Assembly (NCBI RefSeq): GCF_026017845.1
Contig: NZ_CP100416.1
Coordinates: forward strand, 8,485,416 to 8,549,415
Origin: Amycolatopsis mediterranei
Lineage (GTDB): Bacteria; Actinomycetota; Actinomycetes; Mycobacteriales; Pseudonocardiaceae
Length of the DNA stretch: 64,000 bases
Direction: 5' to 3'
Below the pieces are notes generated by a model, which did not search any database, was not told the origin of the DNA, and was given only the letters and a program-made list of their open reading frames with translations. Within the stretch, counting starts at the first letter, position 1, and every line of letters begins with the position of its first letter. Shown here piece by piece: positions 32,175 through 40,018 of this stretch. A program made the translations under genes and the position numbers.

Positions 32175-33301
32175 CCCGCATCGCCTATCTGCTCACCCAG
32201 GACCGCGGCGGTCCGGTGGACGTCACCGTCCGGCTGGCCGCGACGCTGGCCGACGACGGCCACGACGTCCGCGTCTTCGGTCCCGTGCCGGCGCGGGGAG
32301 CCGCGCTGCTCGACGGTCACCACGAGGAGCTCGCGGTGACCGGCAAGGAAGACCTCGCGGCGGCGGGCCGGGCACGGGCGGCGCTGCGGGCGTGGCGGCC
32401 CGACGTAGTGCACGCGCAGGACCGGCGCGCGGGGCTGGTGATCGCGGGGCTGCGGTTCGCCCGCGGTGCCCGGCCGGCTCTGGTCCAGACCTACCACGGC
32501 GTGCCCGACGACGTCGCGGAGCCGTGGTTCCGGGGCGCGCGCGGGGCGGCCGGGCCGTCGGCGTACACGCGGACGGTGCTGGCCGCGGACGCCGTCGTCG
32601 CCCGCGTCCTGGACCGGACGATCGTGCCGGCCGAGGCGATGGGGGCGTTCCTGCGCCGTCGGCTGCGGGTGCCCGCCGGGCGGCTGGTGCACGTCGACAA
32701 CTGCGTCTCCGCTGCTTCGCCGTCTCCACCGCAGGGGCCGGTGCGGCACCTCGTCTTCGCCGGGCTTCTGGTGGAGCGCAAGGGGGCGCTCGACCTGCTG
32801 GCCGCGTTGTCCCTGCCGGGCGTGCTGCCACCGGACGCCCGGCTGACGGTGATCGGCGACGGCCCGGAACGCGCGGCGGCGGAACGGGCCGCGCGGCAGC
32901 CGCCGCTGGCGGGACGCGTGACGTTCCTCGGCTTCCGGCCGGACGTCCCCGCCCTGCTCGCCGGGGCCGACGCGCTGGTCCTGCCGTCCACAATGGAGCA
33001 ACAGCCGCTGGTGGTGGCCGAAGCGATGGCCGCGGGCAAGCCGGTCCTGGCCACGGCCACCGGCGGCGTCCCCGCCATGCTCGACGTCCCGGGCACCCCC
33101 GCGTTCCTGGCCCCACCGGGCGACGTCCCGGCCCTCGCCGACCGCCTACGGGCCCTGTTCGCGGAGCCCGACCCGGGCCGCCTGGGCCGGCTCCTCGCCG
33201 AACGCGCCCACGCCCGCTACCGCCCGGAGGCCTGCGCCCGCCGTCACCTGGACCTGTACGACCAGCTGACCAGGTCGTGTCGACCCGCCAATCACGGGTG
33301 A
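32171..33301 (+). CDS. Family 4 glycosyltransferase, last gene of the operon
   Basis: 376 residues of GT-B fold: TRIAYLLTQDRGGPVDVTV opens the protein, VVHAQDRRAGLVIAGLRFA follows, and the donor domain carries FAGLLVERKGALDLLAAL, VIGDGPERAAAERAA and PSTMEQQPLVVAEAMAAGKPVL. The last eight residues (SCRPANHG) and the stop are encoded by the first part of a 21-bp repeat array (33275-33431), so the natural C-terminus may have been altered by the insertion of that repeat. It overlaps the previous gene by four bases. Confidence 0.92.
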   Translation: MTRIAYLLTQDRGGPVDVTVRLAATLADDGHDVRVFGPVPARGAALLDGHHEELAVTGKEDLAAAGRARAALRAWRPDVVHAQDRRAGLVIAGLRFARGARPALVQTYHGVPDDVAEPWFRGARGAAGPSAYTRTVLAADAVVARVLDRTIVPAEAMGAFLRRRLRVPAGRLVHVDNCVSAASPSPPQGPVRHLVFAGLLVERKGALDLLAALSLPGVLPPDARLTVIGDGPERAAAERAARQPPLAGRVTFLGFRPDVPALLAGADALVLPSTMEQQPLVVAEAMAAGKPVLATATGGVPAMLDVPGTPAFLAPPGDVPALADRLRALFAEPDPGRLGRLLAERAHARYRPEACARRHLDLYDQLTRSCRPANHG

Positions 33302-33431
33302 CGACCCTCCGATCACGGGTGATGTCCCTCTGATCACCGGGCTCCGCGTGACCCCAAGGGGAACTCGCGTGATCGGGGAGGCATCTAGCGTGATTGGGAG
33401 GTCATCTCGCGTGATTGGCGGGACGACACGA
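33275..33431. repeat. Inverted array of 21-bp repeats between convergent genes
   Basis: Plus-oriented units start at 33288, 33309 and 33330 (CCAATCACGGGTGACG, CCGATCACGGGTGATG and a shorter CTGATCACCGG). Inverted units start at 33403, 33382, 33361 and, weakly, 33340 (CATCTCGCGTGATTGG and relatives). Every step is exactly 21 bases. The outer ends (33275-33301 and 33405-33431) form a 27-bp inverted repeat with three or four mismatches. The array fills the whole gap between two convergent genes. The same unit recurs at 62208-62265. Confidence 0.85.
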
Positions 33432-33432
33432 G

Positions 33433-34821
33433 TCAGCGGGCCCAGAGGCGGCCGATTCGGAACTCGTCGCGGGTGATTCGCCAGGTGCCGCGTTTCACGA
33501 GCTGCTGCGGATCGACCAGGATGATCGCGTCCGCGGCTTCCAACGTGAGCGAGGGCGGAGCCGGGGTTGAGGTGGGTGCCGAGGTGCGGGTCGAGGTCGG
33601 CGCTGAGGTGGGGGTGGAGGTTCGCGTGGGGGTTGGGGTGGGGGTTGGGGTCGGTGCGGGGGCGCCGGGCTTGACCAAGCCCGGCGGGGGCTCCACCGTC
33701 TGGGTGGACGCCGTCGTGTTGACCGCGACCCAGCCGTGGGAAAACGTGCGGGTCCAGACGCCGTTGGGCAGCCGGCTCGCCGCGTCGATCGCCTCACCCA
33801 GCCCGGAATCCTGCAACGCCGACCACTCCGGGTCGCGGTAGTCGTCGGTGGTCGCGCGGGTCCAGCACGTGCGGGGGCCGGCGAGCAGGGCCGCGCTCGC
33901 GTAGCCGGAACGCTCCTCGCGCGCGTTGTGCGTCCGCGTGACCAGCAGCAGCAGGGACTCACCGAGGGCGGCCTGCGCGCGCAGCTCCTGGAACTCGTTG
34001 CCGCGGAAGGTCAGCAGGCCACCGGTGCCGCCGTTCTCGCGGAACCCGAAGTTCTCCTCCATCGCGCCGCCGAAGCGGGAGTGCGCGGTCCAGCGGCCCG
34101 GCACCAGGTGCGTCTCGGACACGTTGGGCACCATGAGCTTCTGCGCGTTCGTGAGGGCGTCGCCTGCCTTGGACAGGAACGCGTCCAGGCCGTCGCGGAG
34201 CTTGCGGTCGGTCTCCGCGACGTTCGCCGTGCCCGCGAGCACCGCGGACGAATAATGACTCAGCGAGTTGAAGTCGTTGTCCGCGAGCACGCCGTCCCAG
34301 CCCTCGCGGGTCACCTCCGCCACGACGGCGTCGGTCCAGGCCTGCTGGTAGTCCGGGTTCCACACCGTCATCTGCCAGTGCCGCGGGTAGCCCTGCCACT
34401 CGATCCGCCGCCCGTTGACGTCCTGGGCGAACCACTCCGGGTGGTGTTCCTGCGCGGCGACGTAGCCGATCCCGCTCGGCAGGAAGACCGCGTCCTGGCC
34501 GCCGTCGACCGCGCCCGGGTAGTTGCGCGTGCTCGAGAGGTCCTTGTACACCAGCACCTTCACCCGCGAGTTGAGCTGGTGGAGGCGGCGCATGGCCGCG
34601 CCCTGGTCGGCGTTGAGCACCACGACCTGGTAGCGCTTGGCCGCCAGCTCGATCTCCTGCGCCGTCGGCGGCTGACCGATCCCGTACCACCACGCGCAGG
34701 GCGCGAGCGGTTTCGGCGGCGGGACCGCGATCTCCTGCGCCGAACTGGCGACGCAGCCGGCGAGGCAGCCGGCCAGCAGCACGAACGCGGCCGTCCAGCA
34801 CGCCACCGGGTGGTGGCGCAT
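33433..34821 (-). CDS. Lipoprotein with GHL15-like putative glycoside hydrolase domain
   Basis: 462 residues. A lipoprotein signal (AAFVLLAGCLAGC, lipidated Cys near residue 20 or 24) precedes a TIM-barrel-like domain: YQVVVLNADQGAAM, VKVLVYKDLSSTRNYP, HHPEWFAQDVNGRRIEWQGY, PRHWQMTVWNPDYQQAW and GWDGVLADNDFNSL. This series resembles hypothetical glycosyl hydrolase family 15 (GHL15). A Pro/Thr/Ser-rich linker of about 35 residues (PTPTPTPTPTRTSTPTSAP) leads to a short C-terminal segment (ADAIILVDPQQLVKRGTW). The activity is unproven. ATG 34821 overlaps the stop of the sugar-phosphate transferase (TGATG), so it belongs to the polysaccharide locus and may trim or release the polymer. Confidence 0.7.
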   Translation of the reverse strand: MRHHPVACWTAAFVLLAGCLAGCVASSAQEIAVPPPKPLAPCAWWYGIGQPPTAQEIELAAKRYQVVVLNADQGAAMRRLHQLNSRVKVLVYKDLSSTRNYPGAVDGGQDAVFLPSGIGYVAAQEHHPEWFAQDVNGRRIEWQGYPRHWQMTVWNPDYQQAWTDAVVAEVTREGWDGVLADNDFNSLSHYSSAVLAGTANVAETDRKLRDGLDAFLSKAGDALTNAQKLMVPNVSETHLVPGRWTAHSRFGGAMEENFGFRENGGTGGLLTFRGNEFQELRAQAALGESLLLLVTRTHNAREERSGYASAALLAGPRTCWTRATTDDYRDPEWSALQDSGLGEAIDAASRLPNGVWTRTFSHGWVAVNTTASTQTVEPPPGLVKPGAPAPTPTPTPTPTRTSTPTSAPTSTRTSAPTSTPAPPSLTLEAADAIILVDPQQLVKRGTWRITRDEFRIGRLWAR

Positions 34822-36251
34822 CAGCGTTGCCTTCGGCACAGCAGTTCTCCCACCGTGAGGATGATGATCTTGACGTCGAGCCACAACGACCAGTTCGCGA
34901 TGTAGTAGTTGTCGTAGCGCGCCCGGTCCGCGATCGAGGTGTCGCCGCGCAGGCCGTGCACCTGCGCCAGGCCGGTCAGCCCGGTCGGCACCCGGTGCCG
35001 GGCCCAGTACAGGTCGTGGACGGCGGAGAACTCGTGCACGAACACCGGCCGCTCCGGCCGCGGGCCGACCAGTGACATGTCCCCGCGCACGACGTTCCAC
35101 AGCTGCGGCAGTTCGTCCAAAGAGGACCGGCGCAGGAAGCGGCCGACCGGGCCGACCCGGTGATCGCCGACGACCGACCAGCGCGTCTGCGAATCGTCGA
35201 CGGCGGCCTGCCGCACGCTGCGCAGCTTGTAGAGCACGAACGTGCCGCCGTCCATCCCGACGCGCACCTGCCGGAAGAAGACCGGGAACCCGCTCTCCAC
35301 CGCGACGGCGAGCGCGCAGACCGCGATGACCGGCGCGAGGACGACGAGCGCGGCCGCGGCCAGCGTCGTTTCGACGGCTCGCTTGACCCACCAGCTCGGC
35401 CGCCGGGTCGGCGCGCCGCCCAGCCACACCAGCGGGTAGCTGCGGAGCCGGTCGACGCCCGGCCCGTCCGGGCAGAGCTCGAACAGGTGCGGCAGCACCA
35501 GGGTGACGCACCCGAGGCGGTGGGCGGTGATGGCGGCGTCGACGATCGCGCCGCCCGAGTCGTCGGCGGGGGCGAGGATCACCGTGCCCGCGCGCAGCCG
35601 GGCGATGGCCCCGGTGAGGTCGCCGTCGATCCGCTCGACCGGCAGGCCGGGCGGCACCGGCTCCGGGCCGGACGCCGCGACGCCGACCGGCAGCAGCCCG
35701 AATTCGGGGTGCTCCAGCATGGTGCGGACCAGTTCGCCGCCGATCCGGCCGGACCCCACCACGACGGCCCGGTCGCAGCGCCGCAGCCGCCGCCGGCCCC
35801 AGCGGCCGAACGCGAAGACCGCCGGCCGGGCCGCTTCGCTGAGCACGGCGAAGCAGAGGACCACTTCCTGCATCCGCGCCGTGTCGTCGCCGTCCATCCC
35901 CGCCACCAGCCCGAAGCCGGTGACGAGCGCGAACGCCAGCGCGGTGGCGGTGACCGAGCGCGGCAGGTCCTGCAGCCAGGAGAGCCAGAGGCGGCGGCGG
36001 TGGACGCGGCCGGCCACCCGGGCCCCCGCGAGGGCCGCGGCGGTCACCGCCGCGCACGCCGGAACGGGCCCGGTCCGCAGCACCGCGGCCAGCCAGGCGG
36101 CGCCGTCGACGGCGACGAGCAGCACGGCCACGGCGTTGACCCTGGCGAGCAGCGGGCGGGCGCGGACGGCGTCGCGCGGCCGGTCGCCCGGCCGGACCCG
36201 CCGCTGGGCCGGCACCGCTTCGGTGACGACCGTGTCCCTGAGTTCAGTCAC
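34821..36251 (-). CDS. Exopolysaccharide priming sugar-phosphate transferase (WbaP/WcaJ type)
   Basis: 476 residues. The N-terminal half has four hydrophobic helices and a CoA-binding-like Rossmann region (CDRAVVVGSGRIGGELVRTM). A long helix near residue 285 (LAAAALVVLAPVIAVCALAV) leads into the catalytic domain with VRVGMDGGTFVLYKLRS, SLDELPQLWNVVRGDMSLVG and GLTGLAQVHGLRGDTSI, the signature of polyprenyl-phosphate hexose-1-phosphate transferases. It starts the repeat unit on undecaprenyl phosphate for the operon at 23.4-33.3 kb. GTG 36251 start. It shares a 314-base divergent control region with the GT2 gene. Confidence 0.94.
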   Translation of the reverse strand: MTELRDTVVTEAVPAQRRVRPGDRPRDAVRARPLLARVNAVAVLLVAVDGAAWLAAVLRTGPVPACAAVTAAALAGARVAGRVHRRRLWLSWLQDLPRSVTATALAFALVTGFGLVAGMDGDDTARMQEVVLCFAVLSEAARPAVFAFGRWGRRRLRRCDRAVVVGSGRIGGELVRTMLEHPEFGLLPVGVAASGPEPVPPGLPVERIDGDLTGAIARLRAGTVILAPADDSGGAIVDAAITAHRLGCVTLVLPHLFELCPDGPGVDRLRSYPLVWLGGAPTRRPSWWVKRAVETTLAAAALVVLAPVIAVCALAVAVESGFPVFFRQVRVGMDGGTFVLYKLRSVRQAAVDDSQTRWSVVGDHRVGPVGRFLRRSSLDELPQLWNVVRGDMSLVGPRPERPVFVHEFSAVHDLYWARHRVPTGLTGLAQVHGLRGDTSIADRARYDNYYIANWSLWLDVKIIILTVGELLCRRQR

Positions 36252-36565
36252 CGGTCTCGACCTCTACTTGACATGAGGATTCCATTCTCGCTTTCTTCAC
36301 GACTCAGCCATTCGAGGCAACACCGGCACGATCGGGTGATTTTTTCCTTGAAAGCCCAGAAATGCACTCGATCGGGGCGTCGAGCGAACCCGATCCGGTG
36401 ATTTCAGGAAACAGCAAGTAGTTCTGATGACGCGCATCCTTCCGGGGGACTTCCGGGGCCACTAAAGAAACCACACAACATAGCCGAATAGGACTGGACG
36501 GCCGCACCAAACCCGAGTCCGGACGGGTGACGGGCCAAAACGAGGACAACCAGACGAGGGGAACC
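36252..36565. promoter_or_regulatory. Divergent 314-base control region of polysaccharide genes
   Basis: No gene here. It is notably less GC-rich than its surroundings and includes a TGATTTTTTCCTTGAAAG stretch near 36337-36354. It must hold promoters for the priming transferase (minus) and the GT2 gene (plus); I could not fix either promoter by eye. Confidence 0.4.
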
Positions 36566-37396
36566 GTGGCGCTCGAAGAAACCACCCTGGCCACACTGTC
36601 CGAACCGGACCGCACCGGTCCGGATCCCACCGGGGGACGGACCGGCGGACGGGCGCACGTCGTGCTGCCCGCGTTCAACGAAGAAGCGTCCCTGCCGCCG
36701 CTGCTGCGCCGGCTCGCCGACGTGGCCCGCACCGAGCAGGTCACCGTCTGGGTCGTCGACGACGGTTCCGCCGACGCCACGGTCGCCGTGGCCGAGTCGG
36801 GCTACGGCGGGCTCGACGTCCGCGTCGTGCGGCACCTGGTGAACCTCGGGCTCGGCCGCGCGGTGCAGTCGGGGCTGCGGGCGGCGCTGGAGGAAGCCGG
36901 TCCCGACGACGTCGTCGTCGTGATGGACGCCGACGACACCCACGACCCGGCGCTGATCCGCGCGCTGCAGGCGGAGATCACCGCCGGCGCGGACGTCGCC
37001 ATCTGCTCCCGGTTCGTCCCGGGCGGCGACGACCGGACCGCCCCGTTCGGGCGGCGGCTGCTCTCCCGCGGCGCGGCGCAGCTGTTCCACCGCGCCCTCG
37101 ACGTCGACGGCGTCCGGGACTTCACCAGCGGCTACCGCGCCTACCGGGCGTCGCTGCTGGCCCGCGCCTCCGCGCACTGGGGCGAACGGCTCATCGAAGA
37201 GCAGGGCTTCGCCTGCATGGTGGAGCTGCTGCTCAAGCTGCGCCACTGCCGCCCGGTGATCACCGAGGTCCCGCTGGCCCTGCGGTACGACCGCAAGCAG
37301 GGACCCAGCAAGCTGAAGCTGCGGCGGACCCTCGTCCAATACCTGAAACTGCTCGCGCGCGACCGGCTGAGCCCGGCGCCCTACCGGAAGCTGTGA
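36566..37396 (+). CDS. GT2 glycosyltransferase, dolichol-phosphate mannosyltransferase-like
   Basis: 276 residues. VVLPAFNEEASLPPLLRRLA and VWVVDDGSADAT are the nucleotide-binding motifs, VVVMDADDTHDPALI holds the DxD-type metal site, and GEQGFACMVELLLKL-like sequence with EVPLALRYDRKQGPSKLKL matches the acceptor region of polyprenyl-phosphate mannose/glucose synthases. It would supply polyprenyl-phosphate sugar for the GT87-type enzyme at 28301. I place the start at GTG 36566, after GAGGGGAACC; GTG 36527 would add 13 polar residues. The next gene begins 5 bases after the stop. Confidence 0.9.
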   Translation: MALEETTLATLSEPDRTGPDPTGGRTGGRAHVVLPAFNEEASLPPLLRRLADVARTEQVTVWVVDDGSADATVAVAESGYGGLDVRVVRHLVNLGLGRAVQSGLRAALEEAGPDDVVVVMDADDTHDPALIRALQAEITAGADVAICSRFVPGGDDRTAPFGRRLLSRGAAQLFHRALDVDGVRDFTSGYRAYRASLLARASAHWGERLIEEQGFACMVELLLKLRHCRPVITEVPLALRYDRKQGPSKLKLRRTLVQYLKLLARDRLSPAPYRKL

Positions 37397-37400
37397 CCCG

Positions 37401-38711
37401 GTGACCCCTCCCGACTCCGCGCACGTCGCCGTGATCGGCGGCGGCATCTGCGGCCTCGCCGCCGCCCACCGCCTCGTCCGCCGCGGCACCCGCGTGACCC
37501 TGCTGGAAGGCAGCGACCAGCTCGGCGGCCTCGGCACCTTCTTCGCCGACGGCGACCAGTGGGCCGAGCGCTTCTACCACTGCATCATGCCGTCGGACGC
37601 CAGCCTGCTGGCGCTGCTCGGCGAGCTGGGTCTGCGGGACGCGGTGCAGTGGCGCGAAACGACGATGGGCATGGTCGTCGACGGCCGCCGCCACCCGTTC
37701 AACTCCCCGCTCGACCTGCTGCGCTTCTCCCCGCTGCGCCTGCACGACCGCGTGCGCTTCGGCGTGGTTTCGCTGCTGCTGCGCCGGTTGGGCCGGGGCC
37801 GCGACCTGGACAACCTCCGCACCGAGGACTGGCTGCGCGGGCTCTACGGCGACGTCGTCTGGGAGCGGCTCTTCGCGCCGATGTTCGGCTCGAAGTTCGG
37901 GCCGTCCTTCGGGGACGTCCCCGCGCTGTACCTGTGGCAGCGGCTCGGCCGCGAACGCAACGTCGCCACCCGCGGCTACCCGGACGGCGGCTACAAGACC
38001 ATCATCGACGCGCTGCGGGCGTCGATCGAGGGGGCCGGCGGGGTGGTGCGGACGTCGGCCCCGGTCCGGCGGCTGCACAGCACCGGCGGCCGCTCGGTCC
38101 TCACCCTGACCGGCGGCGAGGTCCTCGACGCCGACCACGTGATCTCGACCGTGCCGCTGCCCCTGCTGCGGCGCATCGCCGACGACGCGCTCGCCGCCCG
38201 GCTGCCGGCGACCGACCTGCCCTACCAGGGCGTGGTCACCGGCGTGTTCTTCCTCCGGCGGCCGGTCACCGAGCACTACTGGACGCCGGTGCTGCACTCG
38301 GGCACGGAGTTCGACGGGGTCGTCGCGATGTCCGCGCTCGCCGGCTCCCGGGACGGCCGCCACCTCGTGTACGTGATGCACTACACCGACCGCGACTCGC
38401 AGCTGTACCTCGACGACGACACCGCGATCGCGGCCCGCTGGTCGGCGCAGCTGCGCGGCCTGTACCCGGAGCTCGGTGCCGACGACATCGAGCAGGTGCG
38501 GGTGTTCAAGGCGCCGTTCGTGGAACCGGTGTACCCGCTGGGGTACCGGGCCGCGCGGCCGCCGGTGACCGTGGACGGCACCGGCCTCCTGCTGGCCACC
38601 ACCGCCCACGTCTACCCGGACGTGACGAGCTGGAACTCGAGCGTCGCCCTGGCGAACGACGTCGTCGCGGCGCTGGCGGATCAGCCCGCGGTGACCGAAC
38701 CGGCCCGCTGA
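37401..38711 (+). CDS. FAD-dependent oxidoreductase (protoporphyrinogen oxidase/UGM-like)
   Basis: 436 residues. HVAVIGGGICGLAAAHRLVRRG is the FAD-binding dinucleotide motif, followed by LLEGSDQLGGLGTFF and, at the C-terminus, GLLLATTAHVYPDVTSWNSS, the second FAD contact. The fold is that of the amine-oxidase/protoporphyrinogen-oxidase group, and similar proteins sit in polysaccharide clusters next to GT2 genes. A role in modifying a nucleotide sugar or lipid carrier is an inference. It follows the GT2 gene by four bases, and its 3' end overlaps the convergent epimerase gene by 31 bases. Confidence 0.85.
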   Translation: MTPPDSAHVAVIGGGICGLAAAHRLVRRGTRVTLLEGSDQLGGLGTFFADGDQWAERFYHCIMPSDASLLALLGELGLRDAVQWRETTMGMVVDGRRHPFNSPLDLLRFSPLRLHDRVRFGVVSLLLRRLGRGRDLDNLRTEDWLRGLYGDVVWERLFAPMFGSKFGPSFGDVPALYLWQRLGRERNVATRGYPDGGYKTIIDALRASIEGAGGVVRTSAPVRRLHSTGGRSVLTLTGGEVLDADHVISTVPLPLLRRIADDALAARLPATDLPYQGVVTGVFFLRRPVTEHYWTPVLHSGTEFDGVVAMSALAGSRDGRHLVYVMHYTDRDSQLYLDDDTAIAARWSAQLRGLYPELGADDIEQVRVFKAPFVEPVYPLGYRAARPPVTVDGTGLLLATTAHVYPDVTSWNSSVALANDVVAALADQPAVTEPAR

Positions 38712-39856
38712 TCGAGCAACGTCCCCAGCGCCGTCACGATCCGGGCGGAGGCGGACCCGTCGCCGTACGGTGACGGGAGGTGCCGGAGGCGCTCGCGGTG
38801 GCCGGCCACGTCGTCGAGCCACCGCGCCACCTCCGTGCCGATCGACGGCCCCGGGAGCACTCGCGTGCCGAACGTTCCGGCGATCTCGGGGCGCTCGGTA
38901 CTGCGCCGGACCACGACCACCGGTCGCTTGAGGACACTCGCTTCCTCCTGGATGCCCCCGGAATCCGACACGATCACCGCCGCCTCGGCGGCGAGCGCGA
39001 GGAACGCCGGGTAGGCCTGGGGTTCCAGCTCGACGAGCGGCTCGAGCAGGTGCCGCAGGCCGAACCCCTCGACGCTCTTGGCCGTGCGGGGGTGCAGCGG
39101 GAACACCACCGGCAGCTGCAGGCGGCCCAGTTCGCGCAGGATCACCGCCAGCCGTCCGGCGTCGTCGACGTTCTCCGGGCGGTGGATCGTGGCCAGCACG
39201 AACCGATCCCGCTCCAGCCCGCGGGCGGCCAGCACCGCCCGTCGGTCCTCGGCGGCCGGGAGCGCGGCTTGCAGCGCTTCGACGACGGTGTTGCCGGTGA
39301 CGGCGATCCGTTCGGCGGGCACGTTTTCCGCCAGCAGGTGGGCGCGGTTGAGCTCGGTCGGCGCGCAGCACAGGTCGGCGAGGTGGTCGATCAGCACGCG
39401 GTTGTGCTCCTCGGGCATCGCCCGGTCGTGGCTGCGCAGCCCGGCTTCGACGTGCACCAGCGGCAGATCGTGCGCGTTGGCCGCCAGCGCGCCGGCGAGC
39501 GCGGACGTCGTGTCGCCCTGGACGAGCACCGCCCGGCCGGGCCGGTCCGCCAGTACCTCGTCGACCGCGCTGATCGTCCGGCCGAGCTGGCCGCCGCGGC
39601 GGCCGGCGCCCACGCCGAGTTCGTGGAACCGGTCCGACGGCGGCAGGTCCGCGCGGATCCGCGCGTAGAGCGAGCGGTCGTAGTGCTGTCCCGTGTAGAC
39701 GACGGCGCACTCGTCGCCGAACACCCGCATCAGTGGCGCGAGCTTGATCAGTTCCGGCCGTGTGCCGCAGACCAGCGTGATCCCGCCGGTTCCGGCGGGC
39801 CGCACCGCCGGGGAGCTCCCGGTGTCGGCACGGAAATCTGCGGTGGTCGTCGACAT
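38681..39856 (-). CDS. wecB: UDP-N-acetylglucosamine 2-epimerase, non-hydrolysing (WecB)
   Basis: 391 residues of GT-B-like fold. ITLVCGTRPELIKLAPLMR, VYTGQHYD, LVQGDTTSALAGALAA, LVHVEAGLRSHDRAMPEEHNR and VSDSGGIQEEASVLKRPVVV are diagnostic of the enzyme that interconverts UDP-GlcNAc and UDP-ManNAc. AAAGGA lies before ATG 39856, which decides the start over a longer frame from 39901. It points to N-acetylmannosamine or its uronic acid in the polymer made by the neighbouring genes; no ManNAc dehydrogenase is seen in the window. Confidence 0.96.
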   Translation of the reverse strand: MSTTTADFRADTGSSPAVRPAGTGGITLVCGTRPELIKLAPLMRVFGDECAVVYTGQHYDRSLYARIRADLPPSDRFHELGVGAGRRGGQLGRTISAVDEVLADRPGRAVLVQGDTTSALAGALAANAHDLPLVHVEAGLRSHDRAMPEEHNRVLIDHLADLCCAPTELNRAHLLAENVPAERIAVTGNTVVEALQAALPAAEDRRAVLAARGLERDRFVLATIHRPENVDDAGRLAVILRELGRLQLPVVFPLHPRTAKSVEGFGLRHLLEPLVELEPQAYPAFLALAAEAAVIVSDSGGIQEEASVLKRPVVVVRRSTERPEIAGTFGTRVLPGPSIGTEVARWLDDVAGHRERLRHLPSPYGDGSASARIVTALGTLLDQRAGSVTAG

Positions 39857-40018
39857 GCGGTGCGGTCCTTTCGGGCGGTGAGTTCGCCGCACGCTACTCA
39901 CCGGAACCGCGAAACCGGAGGCGACTCAGTCGATCGTGTGACGACGCGGTGTCGCACCGGGGAATTGCGGACGCCCTAGGATGGGGCCGATCGGAATACC
40001 GGACAGGACGGCCCGCTC

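Noticed and set aside
30506-33001. An 831-codon minus-strand frame across two glycosyltransferase genes
   Set aside because: Its product is low-complexity Pro/Arg/Ser-rich; the plus-strand genes are coupled and have intact GT4 motifs.
33275-33431. CRISPR array
   Set aside because: Repeats step by 21 bases with hardly any spacer, orientation inverts in the middle, and no cas genes are present.
33585-33665. G/T-rich minisatellite
   Set aside because: The repeats are the coding sequence of the Pro/Thr-rich linker of the GHL15-like lipoprotein; variation is possible but the stretch is explained by the protein.
23396-39856. Antibiotic biosynthetic cluster (PKS, NRPS or glycopeptide)
   Set aside because: No carrier-protein, condensation or ketosynthase motifs are present; the gene set is that of Wzx/Wzy polysaccharide synthesis.
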